DNA of 64,000 nt from Mycoplana dimorpha (GCF_003046475.1 NZ_PZZZ01000006.1:1-64000), one strand, 5' to 3'. Positions 1 through 8,704 are shown, counted from the stretch's first letter. Numbers and translations are program-made. The notes: generated by a model not told the origin, from the letters alone.

Positions 1-297
1 CAGGCAGGAATAGCACTCGCGGCATTCCGGCGTGTAGAGCGGGATGACGTGGTCGCCCTTCTTCACCGAGGTGACGCCGGGGCCGACGTCGACGATGATG
101 CCGGCGCCTTCATGGCCGAGGATCGCCGGAAACAGCCCCTCCGGGTCGGCGCCCGACAGCGTGAAGTCGTCGGTGTGGCAGATGCCGGTGGCCTTGACCT
201 CGATCAGCACCTCGCCGGCCCGCGGGCCTTCGAGTTGCACGGTCATCACTTCCAGCGGCTTGCCCGCGGCAACGGCGACGGCGGCGCGTACGTCCAT
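1..297 (-). CDS. frmA: S-(hydroxymethyl)glutathione dehydrogenase (class III ADH), 5' part only
   Basis: Only the first 99 residues are inside the window; the gene runs off the left edge. The family oxidises the glutathione adduct of formaldehyde with NAD in the cytoplasm. Visible are the catalytic-zinc ligand Cys40 (GICHTD), His62-Glu63 in LGHEG, the class III signature [15 protein letters not shown], and the start of the structural-zinc cluster at Cys92, Cys95 and Cys98. The ATG has AAAGGACC upstream. It lies 168 bases downstream of an amino-acid ABC operon on the same strand, so it may be co-transcribed, but the link is weak. A formaldehyde-detoxifying enzyme would suit the demethylation island starting at 5.4 kb. 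Family assignment is firm; the role of this copy is inferred. Confidence 0.88.
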   Translation of the reverse strand, partial: MDVRAAVAVAAGKPLEVMTVQLEGPRAGEVLIEVKATGICHTDDFTLSGADPEGLFPAILGHEGAGIIVDVGPGVTSVKKGDHVIPLYTPECRECYSCL

Positions 298-465
298 GAT
301 TTCTGGTCCTTTCATGTCAATATGGGTGCGGCCGAACCGGCGCACGAAAGAGCATCCGGCTGGCGGATGGAGCGGGAACATGCGTCGCACCGATCGGCGC
401 GGCACAGGATCAGATGGCGGGGCGAGGATCGCCTCGCAGCCGCGGCGCTACAGGCCGCGGCAAAC

Positions 466-1158
466 TCAACGCGATCGCGCCTGATGGCGCATCAAATGGG
501 CTTCCAGCATCCTGACGAGGGTGATCAGCACCAGGTTGATGATAAGATACAGCGCACCTGCAATGGCGAAAACCTCGAAGATCGCGAAGGTCTGGCTCAT
601 CAGCCGCTTGGCGTAGCCGGTGATTTCAAGCACCGTGATCGTCGACGCCAGGCTGGTGCCCTTGACGGTCAGCACGAGCTCGTTGCCATAGGCCGGCAGG
701 GCCTGACGGATCGCCAGCGGAAACTGGATGCGGCGGAAGCGCAGGAACCGCGACATGCCGGCGGCCTGTGCCGCCTCCACCAGCCCGGCCGGAACCGACA
801 TCAGCCCGCCGCGCAGGATTTCCGAGGTGTAGGCAGCGGTGTTCAACGCAAGCGCCATGATGGCGCAACGCGTGCCGTCGCTGATCACCCACCAGGCCAT
901 TTCGCTGTTCTTGATGAAGGACAGCTGGCCGAGGCCGTAGTAGAAAAGGAAGAGCTGGACGAGCAGTGGCGTGCCGCGGAACACCGTGCTGTAATACTTG
1001 GCAAAGCCGGAAAGGAAGCGGTTCTCCGACAGCCGCATCAGCGCCAGCCCGAGCCCCAGGTTGAAGCCGACCAGCACGGAGACGCCAGTCAGCAGGGCCG
1101 TGACACCCAAGCCCTTGAGCAGGACCGGAACCGCACGTTGGATGAGTTCGAGTTCCAT
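466..1158 (-). CDS. amino-acid/opine ABC transporter permease (HisM/OccM type)
   Basis: This 230-residue inner-membrane protein of the HisM/ArtM/OccM family forms half of the translocation pore for polar amino acids or opines. It has about five hydrophobic segments and the family EAA loop near the middle (GLVEAAQAAGMSRFLRFRRI), which docks on the ATPase. Its length is normal. The start ATG has AGGAAGTAACCG upstream and lies only three bases after the stop of the partner permease, so the two are translated together. Substrate cannot be read from the permease; the binding protein at 1983-2780 is of the cationic amino-acid/opine class. Confidence 0.9.
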   Translation of the reverse strand: MELELIQRAVPVLLKGLGVTALLTGVSVLVGFNLGLGLALMRLSENRFLSGFAKYYSTVFRGTPLLVQLFLFYYGLGQLSFIKNSEMAWWVISDGTRCAIMALALNTAAYTSEILRGGLMSVPAGLVEAAQAAGMSRFLRFRRIQFPLAIRQALPAYGNELVLTVKGTSLASTITVLEITGYAKRLMSQTFAIFEVFAIAGALYLIINLVLITLVRMLEAHLMRHQARSR

Positions 1159-1161
1159 CGG

Positions 1162-1869
1162 TTACTTCCTTGAACGGACCTTGAGGAGGCGCTCGGCCCG
1201 ATCGAAGCCAACCTGGCTGACGAGGGTGATCATCAGATAGACGACGGCCGCGATGAGATAGAAGATGAAGGGGTTCCGGGTGGACCCGGCTCCGATGAAG
1301 GCGGCGCGCATCAGCTCCTGCAGCCCGACGACCGAGACGAGCGCGGTATCCTTGATGGTGACCTGCCAGACGTTGTTCATGCCGGGAACGGCAATCCGCA
1401 GCATCTGCGGCAGGATGATCCGGCGGAAGATGCGCCAGCCGGAAAGTCCGAGCGCCCGCGCGGCCTCGATGTGGCCCTTGGGAATGGAGCCCAGGGCGCC
1501 ACGCACGACCTCAGTCGAATAGGCTCCGGAGATCGCGCCGATGGCGATGACCGCGATGGTGAAGGCGTAGCCGCTGTCGGCGAGCCCCGCATAGCCGAAG
1601 GCGGTCGCGACCCTGGTGACGAACTCAACCGAGGAGAAGAACAGCAGGTAGATGATCAGGAGTTCCGGTACGCCGCGCACCACCGACGTGTAGGCGTCGA
1701 CGATATAGTTGAGCGGGAAGACCCGCCCCCACTTGATGAGGCCGCAGGCGATGCCGACCACAAGGCCCGCCAGCATGGCGGCCGTGCCGACGGCGATCGT
1801 GATTGCCGCGCCACGCAGGATGGCGCCGATCCAGCCGCCTTCCCAAACTTGCCAAAGACCGAATTCCAT
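1162..1869 (-). CDS. amino-acid/opine ABC transporter permease (HisQ/OccQ type)
   Basis: This 235-residue protein is the second permease of the pair, HisQ/OccQ-like. It carries an N-terminal amphipathic stretch, about five membrane segments and the EAA loop (GHIEAARALGLSGWRIFRRI). It overlaps no neighbour but ends three bases before the next permease, and it follows the binding-protein gene after 113 bases that hold a stem-loop. The order binding protein, permease, permease, with the ATPase upstream, matches the occ/noc and his transport operons. An arginine, lysine, ornithine or opine substrate is likely from the family, not proven. Confidence 0.9.
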   Translation of the reverse strand: MEFGLWQVWEGGWIGAILRGAAITIAVGTAAMLAGLVVGIACGLIKWGRVFPLNYIVDAYTSVVRGVPELLIIYLLFFSSVEFVTRVATAFGYAGLADSGYAFTIAVIAIGAISGAYSTEVVRGALGSIPKGHIEAARALGLSGWRIFRRIILPQMLRIAVPGMNNVWQVTIKDTALVSVVGLQELMRAAFIGAGSTRNPFIFYLIAAVVYLMITLVSQVGFDRAERLLKVRSRK

Positions 1870-1928
1870 CAGATCGCCTACACCTGCTTATGCCTGAAAG
1901 ATCAAGGTGACGGCCCCGCGGGCCGGCG

Positions 1929-1948
1929 GCACGCCCGTGAGGGCGTGC
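1929..1948. other. intercistronic stem-loop between binding protein and permease genes
   Basis: An 8-base perfect stem (GCACGCCC, loop GTGA, GGGCGTGC) sits between the binding-protein stop and the permease start. It has no T-run, so it is unlikely to be a strong terminator. In many ABC operons such hairpins protect the upstream message and raise the amount of binding protein over permease; that role is inferred here. Confidence 0.45.
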
Positions 1949-1982
1949 ACGCCTTGAACGCGTGCGGGACCAGTCGCTGTCG

Positions 1983-2780
1983 CTACTTGCAGGGACGGGA
2001 GATGTCCGTCTTGAACCAGGTCTCGGAGGCCTTGGCGATCGAGCCGTCGTTGACCAGTTCGCAGAGCGCCTTGTCGATCTTCGCCTTCAGCTCGGTGTTC
2101 TCCTGGGCGATGCCGACGCCGATGCCTTCGCCGAGCGTCGCATCGGAGGAGCTGGCGATCTTGACGTCGACCAGCTGGAAGTCCTTGCCGTCGGGCTTGG
2201 CGAGGAAATCTTCCAGCGCCGAAGCGTCCGAAAACGCGGTATCGATACGGCCGCTGGCCAGGTCGATCTGCATCTGGTCGAGCGTGTCGTAGGTCTTCAG
2301 GTCGGCTTTCGGGGCGTTCTTCTCGAGGTAGTGGGCGTGGGTCGTGCCAGCCTGCACGCCGACCTTCTTGCCGTCGAGCGCCTTGATCAGCGTGTCGAAA
2401 TCATGGATGCCGGCGAGGTCGGAGCTCTTCGGCGCGACGAACATGTTGGCAAGCTCGGCGTAGCCGTTGGAGAAGCTGATCTCCTTCTTGCGATCCTCGG
2501 TGATCGACATGCCCGAGATGATGACGTCGAAGCGCTTGGCCTTCAGTGCCGGGATCAGGCCGTCGAAGGCCTGGACGACGAACTTGCACTTCACTTCCAG
2601 CTTGGCGCAGAGCAGGTTGCCGACATCGGCGTCGAAGCCGGTGACGTTGCCTGCTGCATCGGCCATGCTCCACGGCGGATAGGCGCCTTCGGTGCCGATC
2701 GACAGTTCACCCTCTGCTGCGTACGCGCTGCCCATGCCTGCGGCAAGGAACGCGACCAGCGACAACACTTTCAATTTCAT
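1983..2780 (-). CDS. periplasmic amino-acid/opine-binding protein (HisJ/ArgT/OccT class)
   Basis: This 265-residue exported protein of SBP family 3 captures the substrate for the permease pair downstream. It has a clear Sec signal (about 21 residues, cleavage after AYA) and the family opening GTEGAYPPWS, FDADVGNLLC and FDVIISGMSITEDRKKEISF, which form the ligand-gripping Asp/Arg network of the lysine/arginine/ornithine and opine binders. Two cysteine pairs fit this class. The start has GGGGAGTGAGCAC upstream. It lies 79 bases downstream of the fused hydrolase-ATPase gene and is probably in the same operon. Exact ligand unknown. Confidence 0.9.
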   Translation of the reverse strand: MKLKVLSLVAFLAAGMGSAYAAEGELSIGTEGAYPPWSMADAAGNVTGFDADVGNLLCAKLEVKCKFVVQAFDGLIPALKAKRFDVIISGMSITEDRKKEISFSNGYAELANMFVAPKSSDLAGIHDFDTLIKALDGKKVGVQAGTTHAHYLEKNAPKADLKTYDTLDQMQIDLASGRIDTAFSDASALEDFLAKPDGKDFQLVDVKIASSSDATLGEGIGVGIAQENTELKAKIDKALCELVNDGSIAKASETWFKTDISRPCK

Positions 2781-2859
2781 GTGCTCACTCCCCTATTTAA
2801 CTTCGTTCATTCACTCTGAACCGGGCTCCTAATCCCGGATGCTTCAAAAGCCGCCGAAC

Positions 2860-4824
2860 TCAGAGCGTGCGGGCCAGGAACTGGCGCAGACGTTCCGAAC
2901 GCGGGTTGGCGAACAATTCCGCCGGCGGGCCTTCTTCCTCCACCTTTCCCTGGTGGAGAAACAGAATCTTGTGCGACACCTCGCGCGCGAACTGCATTTC
3001 GTGCGTGACGAGGATCATGGTGTTGCCCTCTTCCGCCAGCTGGCGGATGACGAGCAACACTTCGCCGACCAGTTCCGGGTCGAGCGCCGAGGTCGGCTCG
3101 TCGAGCAGGATCACCTTCGGGCGCATGGCAAGCGTGCGGGCGATGGCGGCGCGCTGCTGCTGGCCGCCGGACAGCTGCCCCGGATATTGGGCATGCTTAT
3201 CGGACAGGCCGACCTTCTTCAGGAGCGCGTGGGCGTGTTCGACCGCCTCGCTGCGGCCTTCCTTCAGGACGTGCAGCGGTGCCTCGATGATGTTTTCGAG
3301 CACGGTCATGTGCGGCCAGAGGTTGAAGTTCTGGAACACCATGCCGACGCGGGCGCGGATGCGTTCGACCTGCCGCATGTCGGCGGGCATCGCGCCGCCG
3401 TCAGCGGTCTTCTTCATCTTGATTTCTTCGCCATCGACAACGATGCGGCCGTCATTCGGCTGCTCGAGAAGGTTGATGCAGCGCAGGAAGGTGCTCTTGC
3501 CGGAGCCGGACGAGCCGATCATCGACACCACTTCGCCCGGCTGCGCCGAAACGCTGACGCCGTTCAGCACCGATAGCGGGCCGAAGCGCTTGTGGATGTC
3601 GTAGACCTCGACAGCCGGCCTCTCGCCGGTCTTCGGCCCTGCCGGAACCGCCTGCGCAACGGCGACCGCCGCCGGGGCAGACGCGACGACCCGCGTGGTG
3701 ACGCCGTCGCCGAGCGCCTTCAACTCGGCAAGGGCGCGATCGAAATAGCCGAGGCTCGCCCCAAGGCAGGTGCGCTGCCAGTTCAAATCTTCCGGGATGA
3801 AGGCGGACTGCAGGGTCGCCTTGATCTTCTGGCCGAGCGGGCTGTCGACCTTGCCGAACAGGTGCAGCCAATTGTCTGCCTGCACCGCATCCGACACGAC
3901 CTTGCCCTCCAGCGTGCCGCACTCGATGACGAGCGGCAGGACGCGGGCCTTTGGCATCGCCTTGCGGACGGCGGCGGAGACGTAACCGGTCGCAGTCGCG
4001 GCAATGCCGGTGTCGGTCGTGGCGGTTTCGCCGGTGACGACGACGGACAGCGCCGGACCGAACACGTCCTTGCCCCATGCCAGGCCGGAATGATCGTTCT
4101 CGGCCACCGACAGCAGCGCCGGATAGCCATAGGGGCCGGCGCCGGTGTGCAGGTCGAAGACCACGACGTCCGACGCCTGCTGGGCGAAGGTGGCAAGAAT
4201 GTCGTTCAGCGTGCGGTTGGACCAGACCGGGCCGCTGCCGCCGTAGAACAGGCCATCGGGGAAGTCGTACTGGCCGGCCTCGATGACCGGCGCGATGCCG
4301 GCATAGCCGCCGTTCGCCTTCATCGCCGCCGCGAGCGCCTCGTCGGCCCTGTTGCGGCCGGGCCCTTCCCACTCGTGACAGACGAGGGCGGGATGGAGTT
4401 CGGCGTAGCGGGCGTTCTTGGGAGGATCAGCCCGCCAGTCGATGAAATTGCGATTGAGGTCGACATTGTCCTCGTTGACGCGGCGCGACCAGGCCATACC
4501 CCAAGGGTTGATCAGATGAACGATCAGGATAGCCGTGTCGTCCGGCAGGCTCCAGGGACAGCTTTCGGCAAGCCAGGCCGACTGGCAGGCCGAGCCGTAT
4601 GGGCCTTCAACGCCATGCGTACCCGAGATCAGCACCATCAGCCTGGACGCGTCGCGACGGCCGAGGAAGGCCACGTCGGTGAAAAGGGGTTCGCCGCGCG
4701 GACCGTTCAGCGGATGGCGAAATTCGTGAAGTTCAGCGCCGGCTTTCTGTGCGGCGGCGATGAAGCGCGCGCGCAAGGTCGTGTAGTCAACCGAGTAAGC
4801 CGTCACGGGTGGCATCTGATGCAT
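2860..4824 (-). CDS. M14-like (DUF2817) zinc hydrolase fused to amino-acid ABC transporter ATPase
   Basis: One 654-residue frame holds two enzymes. Residues about 1-370 are a DUF2817/M14 carboxypeptidase-like domain with zinc ligands His70 and Glu73 (GTHGVEG), the substrate-gripping NRN at 124-126, third zinc ligand His226 (DLHTG) and catalytic Glu301 (VIECG). An Ala/Val/Pro-rich linker covers about 375-403. Residues about 404-654 are a HisP/OccP-type ATPase with Walker A at 437-445 (GSSGSGKST), the LSGGQQQR signature, Walker B LLDEPTSALD and the switch His in ILVTHE. The family of the first domain removes C-terminal amino acids or acyl groups, so it may hydrolyse what the transporter imports. 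The frame stays open to 5301, but the domain starts near the ATG at 4824 (another ATG at 4815) and nothing upstream resembles the family. Each half is normally a separate protein. Confidence 0.85.
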   Translation of the reverse strand: MHQMPPVTAYSVDYTTLRARFIAAAQKAGAELHEFRHPLNGPRGEPLFTDVAFLGRRDASRLMVLISGTHGVEGPYGSACQSAWLAESCPWSLPDDTAILIVHLINPWGMAWSRRVNEDNVDLNRNFIDWRADPPKNARYAELHPALVCHEWEGPGRNRADEALAAAMKANGGYAGIAPVIEAGQYDFPDGLFYGGSGPVWSNRTLNDILATFAQQASDVVVFDLHTGAGPYGYPALLSVAENDHSGLAWGKDVFGPALSVVVTGETATTDTGIAATATGYVSAAVRKAMPKARVLPLVIECGTLEGKVVSDAVQADNWLHLFGKVDSPLGQKIKATLQSAFIPEDLNWQRTCLGASLGYFDRALAELKALGDGVTTRVVASAPAAVAVAQAVPAGPKTGERPAVEVYDIHKRFGPLSVLNGVSVSAQPGEVVSMIGSSGSGKSTFLRCINLLEQPNDGRIVVDGEEIKMKKTADGGAMPADMRQVERIRARVGMVFQNFNLWPHMTVLENIIEAPLHVLKEGRSEAVEHAHALLKKVGLSDKHAQYPGQLSGGQQQRAAIARTLAMRPKVILLDEPTSALDPELVGEVLLVIRQLAEEGNTMILVTHEMQFAREVSHKILFLHQGKVEEEGPPAELFANPRSERLRQFLARTL

Positions 4825-5399
4825 GCGAAGCTGTCCCAAGTTAAGAACTGAACCGGCATTTTTGCCTTGTTTAGGAGTTCCCGTTTTCTTATTGGTTATA
4901 GGAGCGCCCCATATATGTCTATACATTTTATGACGGACGCCGATAAAATCTCGGGATGGCGACTTGGCCGTGTCGTCGACGGCGGATCGCCAGGGAAAAT
5001 CGGATACGCCGCCCGCGGGGCGAGGCAGTACCCTGTCGGACGGCGTCATAGCCCCAACAACATCCATTAATTCCCCGGCGATAGATCGTGCCGGTCTCGG
5101 GCCAGCTTTCTGAAGAGTGGCTGGCGTCTCTCGCTTGCCTGGACGAGCAATGGTCCAGCCGCGCCGAAGGCGGTCAGGAATAAGCCGGCAGCCTCCGCCG
5201 ACTTGCAAGCCTCGTCCCGTCACGCACGCCCGACTAACGCTCGGAAAAGTCGAGCCTTTTTCTGCCCGCAGCGGTTCGACAGCCGGTCCGGAAGGGCGCA
5301 AGCGCCACCCCTGGAAAGTCGCTGGAAATCATAAACTATTGCAATTAAACAATAAATATGATTATATTGAACAGTTATTCAATATTGAGAGGTGGAGCA
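4825..5399. promoter_or_regulatory. divergent control region with a GntR/HutC-type palindrome at 4915-4926
   Basis: No credible gene is present in these 575 bases; the open frames are extensions of neighbours. The stretch near 4880-4930 is AT-rich and precedes the fused hydrolase-ATPase gene. It contains ATGTCTATACAT at 4915-4926, palindromic at 10 of 12 positions and close to the GTNTATAC core bound by HutC-type GntR regulators, many of which control amino-acid or opine uptake. No GntR gene lies in the window. On the plus side, TTGCAA at 5339-5344 and TATATT at 5363-5368 with an 18-base gap form a possible promoter for the Rieske gene. All regulatory calls are inference. Confidence 0.4.
5367..5382. 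promoter_or_regulatory. TetR-type operator copy 1 (TTGAA-N6-TTCAA)
   Basis: The palindrome reads TTGAACAGTTATTCAA, extended to 18 bases by A/T on either side. It overlaps the possible -10 element and sits 17 bases before the Rieske oxygenase ATG, where a repressor would block transcription. The same arms with the same six-base spacing recur at 8705-8720 and 16139-16154, in the other two promoter regions of the island. Confidence 0.6.
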
Positions 5400-6614
5400 A
5401 TGAACCCGCACATTCGCGACATAAGGGTTCCAACCGACTGGGATCGGCGCGGGCTGCCCGGCTGGGCCTACTACAGCCCGGCACTGCTGGAGCTGGAGAA
5501 GGACCACCTTTTCCGCAACCACTGGCAGATCATCGGCCACGTCTCCGACCTGCCCGAGCCCGGCGATTACCTCACCATGGACATCGTGGGCGAGCGCGCG
5601 CTGGTCGTGCGCGGCAAGGACGGCGTGGTGCGCGGCTTTCACAACATCTGCCGTCATCGCGGCAGCCGCGTCGTGGCCGACGAGCGCGGCAACTGCAAGA
5701 ACGCACTGGTGTGCCCTTTCCACGGGTGGGTCTACAATCTCGACGGCACGCTGCGGGGGGCAGCGCGTCCGCAATCCTTCCCCGAGCTCGACAAGAATGA
5801 GTTCGGCCTGCCTGCGCTCGACCTCGAGATCTGGATGGGGCTGATCTTCATCCGCTTCCGCAAAGGGCCGCAGGCGTCTGTCGCCTCGCTGCTGAAACCC
5901 TTCGAGGAGGAGCTGTCGCACTACCGCATCCCCGAGATGGTGCCGGCAAACGGCGTCTGGACCCAGACCAGCCCGGTCAACTGGAAGTCGGTACGCGACG
6001 TCGACAATGAAGGCTACCACGTCGCCATGGCCCACCCGGCGCTGCAGGACCTCTATGGCGCCAGCTACTACGACGAGCCCTTCGTCAACGGCGTGTCGCG
6101 GTCGTTCGCCACCTACAACCCGCATGCCGGCCGGCGCTGGAGCGTCGGGCGCTACATCAATGTCGCTCCCGAGCCCACCCACCTGCCCGAGCGGCTGAGG
6201 AAGGCCTGGATCTATTACGGCATGTTCCCCAATGCGGTGATCGCGGTGACGCCGGAGAGCGCGCAGTTCTACCAGGAGTTCCCGCTGTCGACCGGCGAGA
6301 CGCTGCTGCGCGGCGCGATCTACCGCTACCGCGACGAAAGCCGCGAAGCGGCCGCCGCACGCTACTTGTCGTCCCGCATCGACCGCGACACCCAGGCCGA
6401 GGACGTGCAGCTTTCCGTCTGGTCAAACGAATCCATGCTGTCGAAGGGCTTTGCCGGCTTCTACCTTTCCGATCTCGAATACGGCGTGCGCACCCACCAC
6501 GACCATATGCGCGCGCAGATCCCGGTGCTGAAGCTGGAAACCGCGCCAAACGAGGCGGAGATGGAGGGACTGAACGCAGAGATGCTTGGCGGGGTCACGC
6601 CGCCGGCGCCCTAG
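5400..6614 (+). CDS. Rieske non-heme iron oxygenase alpha subunit, quaternary-ammonium type
   Basis: This 404-residue protein is an oxygenase component that would insert oxygen into a C-H or N-CH3 group using electrons from a separate reductase. The Rieske centre is complete: Cys84/His86 (CRHRG) and Cys105/His108 (CPFHGW). The mononuclear iron site shows His207 and His212 in NEGYHVAMAHP. The residue three before His207, which bridges the two metal centres, is Glu204 rather than the Asp of ring-hydroxylating dioxygenases; Glu is found in carnitine, glycine-betaine and stachydrine oxygenases. The start at 5400 is chosen for AGAGGTGGAGCA just upstream rather than the earlier in-frame ATG at 5358. 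No reductase gene was seen in the window. Substrate is inferred to be an N-methylated compound. Confidence 0.87.
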   Translation: MNPHIRDIRVPTDWDRRGLPGWAYYSPALLELEKDHLFRNHWQIIGHVSDLPEPGDYLTMDIVGERALVVRGKDGVVRGFHNICRHRGSRVVADERGNCKNALVCPFHGWVYNLDGTLRGAARPQSFPELDKNEFGLPALDLEIWMGLIFIRFRKGPQASVASLLKPFEEELSHYRIPEMVPANGVWTQTSPVNWKSVRDVDNEGYHVAMAHPALQDLYGASYYDEPFVNGVSRSFATYNPHAGRRWSVGRYINVAPEPTHLPERLRKAWIYYGMFPNAVIAVTPESAQFYQEFPLSTGETLLRGAIYRYRDESREAAAARYLSSRIDRDTQAEDVQLSVWSNESMLSKGFAGFYLSDLEYGVRTHHDHMRAQIPVLKLETAPNEAEMEGLNAEMLGGVTPPAP

Positions 6615-6721
6615 CATGGCAGGGCTTCGCGACCGACGCGGTGCGCCGGCAGACCGGCCATCGGGTGCCTTTTCCAGGTGGCCTGCTTGTCCGGCGCGCC
6701 GGCTCTGCTACAGAAAGGGCC

Positions 6722-7195
6722 ATGTCCAGGACCACGCCCGCCACGCTCGCTCTGACCAAGGCCGGTATGCCCTTTACCGTGGCCACCTATGACTATGATG
6801 CCGGTGCCGAGCGGGTGGGACTGCAGGCGGCCGAGGCCATGGGCGTTCCGGCTTCCACCGTGCTGAAGACGCTGATGGTGGAAGTCGACGGCAAGCCTGC
6901 CTGCGTGGTGGTTCCCTCCGATCAGGAGGTCAACATGAAGAAGGTCGCCGCCGCCTTCGGCGGCAAGTCGGCCAACATGATGAAGCCGGCCGACGCCGAG
7001 CGCCTGACCGGCTACAAGGTCGGCGGCATCAGCCCCTTCGGCCGGCGCAAGCAGGTGCCGACGGCCGTTGAGGAAATGGCCACGTTGGAGGACGAGATTT
7101 TCCTCAATGGCGGCCAGAGAGGCTTGCAAATCCGCATGCGCCCGGACGATCTCGTCCAGGCGCTGGGCGCCAGGGTGGCAGATCTCGTCCGGTGA
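6722..7195 (+). CDS. ybaK: YbaK/EbsC-type aminoacyl-tRNA deacylase
   Basis: This 157-residue cytoplasmic protein matches the YbaK/EbsC family, which hydrolyses Cys-tRNA(Pro) and related mischarged tRNAs. Family marks include the TPAT opening, the TVLKTLMVEVDG strand, the central lysine in MKKVAAAFGGKSA, and the GYKVGGISPFG motif that surrounds the active pocket. The start at 6722 gives the usual family length; the reading frame could extend back to 6641 but that adds residues unlike the family. It follows the Rieske gene by 107 bases and ends six bases from the convergent aminotransferase gene. A housekeeping gene inside a catabolic island is odd and may be a passenger. Confidence 0.88.
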   Translation: MSRTTPATLALTKAGMPFTVATYDYDAGAERVGLQAAEAMGVPASTVLKTLMVEVDGKPACVVVPSDQEVNMKKVAAAFGGKSANMMKPADAERLTGYKVGGISPFGRRKQVPTAVEEMATLEDEIFLNGGQRGLQIRMRPDDLVQALGARVADLVR

Positions 7196-7201
7196 GCCCC
7201 C

Positions 7202-8623
7202 TCACCCCCGCCAGACACCCTCTTTCCTGAGATCGTCCATCGTGCGCGAGATGCCTTCGCGCAGGATGCCCACCATGTCGTCGATCTGCTCCCTGGTGAT
7301 GATGAGCGGCGGCGACATCACGCACATGTTGATCAGCGGCCGCACCAGAAGGCCGAGCTCCTGGCAGTGCGCGTCGATGCGCTTGCCGACATTCTTGTCC
7401 AGCTCCAGCGGGTTCCTGCTCTCGCGGTCGGCCACGCATTCCACGCAGGCCATGAGGCCGAGACCCCGCACCTCGCCCACCAGCGGCAGTTCCTCCAGCG
7501 TCTTCAGCTGCGCCTGGAAATAGGGCGCCACGGCCTGCGCATGGGCGAGCACGCCGCCTTCGAGCAGGTCGAGGTTCTTCAGGGCCACCGCGCAGCCGAC
7601 CGGATGGCTCGAATAGGTCAGGCCATGGGCATACATCGCCGTCGGGTGATTGGAGCGGCGCAGCTCTTCCAGCAGGCGCTGCGACACCACCATGCCGCCG
7701 AGCGGGAAATAGCCCGAGGTGACGCCCTTGGCGAAGGTGATGATGTCGGGCTCGATTCCGAACACGCTCTCTGAAGCGAAGACGTGACCGAGCCGGCCGA
7801 AGGCGGTGACGACTTCGTCGGAAATGAACAGGATGTCGTTGTCCCGGCAGATTTTCCGGATGCGCCGCAGATAGCCTTCCGGCGGCACGATGACCCCGCC
7901 CGAGGCCTGCACCGGCTCGCCCACGAAGGCGCCAATTTTTTCGGCGCCGATGCGCTTCACCGTCTCCTCGAACTCGGCCACGAGCTGGTCGGTGAAGGCC
8001 GCAAGGCTCATGCCCGCCGGGCGGCGGAACGGGTCGGGCGACGACAGTTTTATCACCAGTTCGTCGGCGCCATCCATCCAGTCGCGGTCACGCGGGCGGC
8101 CATTGAGCGAGGCCGACAGATAGGTCGAGCCGTGATAGGCGCCGCCGCGCGACAGGATCAGCTTCTTCTCCGGCCGCCCGCGCACATTGTTGTAGAACTG
8201 CATGAAGCGCAGCGCACTTTCCACCGCCGAAGATCCGCCGGTGGTGAAGAAGACGTGGTTAAGGTCACCCGGCGCGTGCCCCGCGATGCGCTCGGCAAGC
8301 ACGGCCGAAGCCTCGCTCATCGTGTACCACGGCGTGTTGTAGGAAAGCTGCATGGCCTGGTCGTACATCACCCGCGCCAGCTCTTCACGGCGGTGCCCGA
8401 CATTGACGCACCACATGCCCGCCGGCCCGTCGATCAAACGTCTTCCGTCGCCGTCGGTGATGTAGATGCCCTCGCCCTCGCCGATCAGGCTGCGGGCCTC
8501 CGCGCCGATCTCGCCGGCGGTCGGCCAGGGCTGCATCAAGTGGCGCCTGGCAAGCTCGACCGCCTCCTCATGACCCAACGTGCAGGCCTCGTTCGCCGCC
8601 GTCATGTTCTCTGCCGCCGCCAT
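7202..8623 (-). CDS. class III PLP aminotransferase (omega-amino acid/diamine type)
   Basis: This 473-residue cytoplasmic enzyme belongs to the subgroup-III transaminases that move an amino group from omega-amino acids or polyamines to pyruvate or 2-oxoglutarate. Seen are the GPAGMWCVNVGH start of the fold, FFTTGGSSAVESALR (phosphate-binding turn), the Asp in FISDEVVTAFGR that holds the pyridine nitrogen, and the PLP lysine Lys299 in TFAKGVTSGYFPLG. Length is usual. It is transcribed away from the PotB/C/A-type operon, with the shared palindrome at 8705-8720 between them. In context it would deaminate an amine imported by that transporter. Exact substrate unknown. Confidence 0.88.
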   Translation of the reverse strand: MAAAENMTAANEACTLGHEEAVELARRHLMQPWPTAGEIGAEARSLIGEGEGIYITDGDGRRLIDGPAGMWCVNVGHRREELARVMYDQAMQLSYNTPWYTMSEASAVLAERIAGHAPGDLNHVFFTTGGSSAVESALRFMQFYNNVRGRPEKKLILSRGGAYHGSTYLSASLNGRPRDRDWMDGADELVIKLSSPDPFRRPAGMSLAAFTDQLVAEFEETVKRIGAEKIGAFVGEPVQASGGVIVPPEGYLRRIRKICRDNDILFISDEVVTAFGRLGHVFASESVFGIEPDIITFAKGVTSGYFPLGGMVVSQRLLEELRRSNHPTAMYAHGLTYSSHPVGCAVALKNLDLLEGGVLAHAQAVAPYFQAQLKTLEELPLVGEVRGLGLMACVECVADRESRNPLELDKNVGKRIDAHCQELGLLVRPLINMCVMSPPLIITREQIDDMVGILREGISRTMDDLRKEGVWRG

Positions 8624-8704
8624 ATGCTTGCCCTTTCATGAGCCTCGTTTCGCGTTTCCGGACCGCTCCGCGCCTTGGGACCAGGCGATTCAAATGATTT
8701 CATA

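Noticed and set aside
1471-2292. Long plus-strand frame across the opine-type permease and binding-protein genes
   Set aside because: It mirrors strong minus-strand genes with ABC motifs; its composition is Arg/Gly/Asp-rich with no family features, a typical antisense shadow in high-GC DNA.
4825-5301. N-terminal extension of the fused hydrolase-ATPase frame
   Set aside because: The extra 159 residues show no domain or signal, and the M14-like fold starts near the ATG at 4824.
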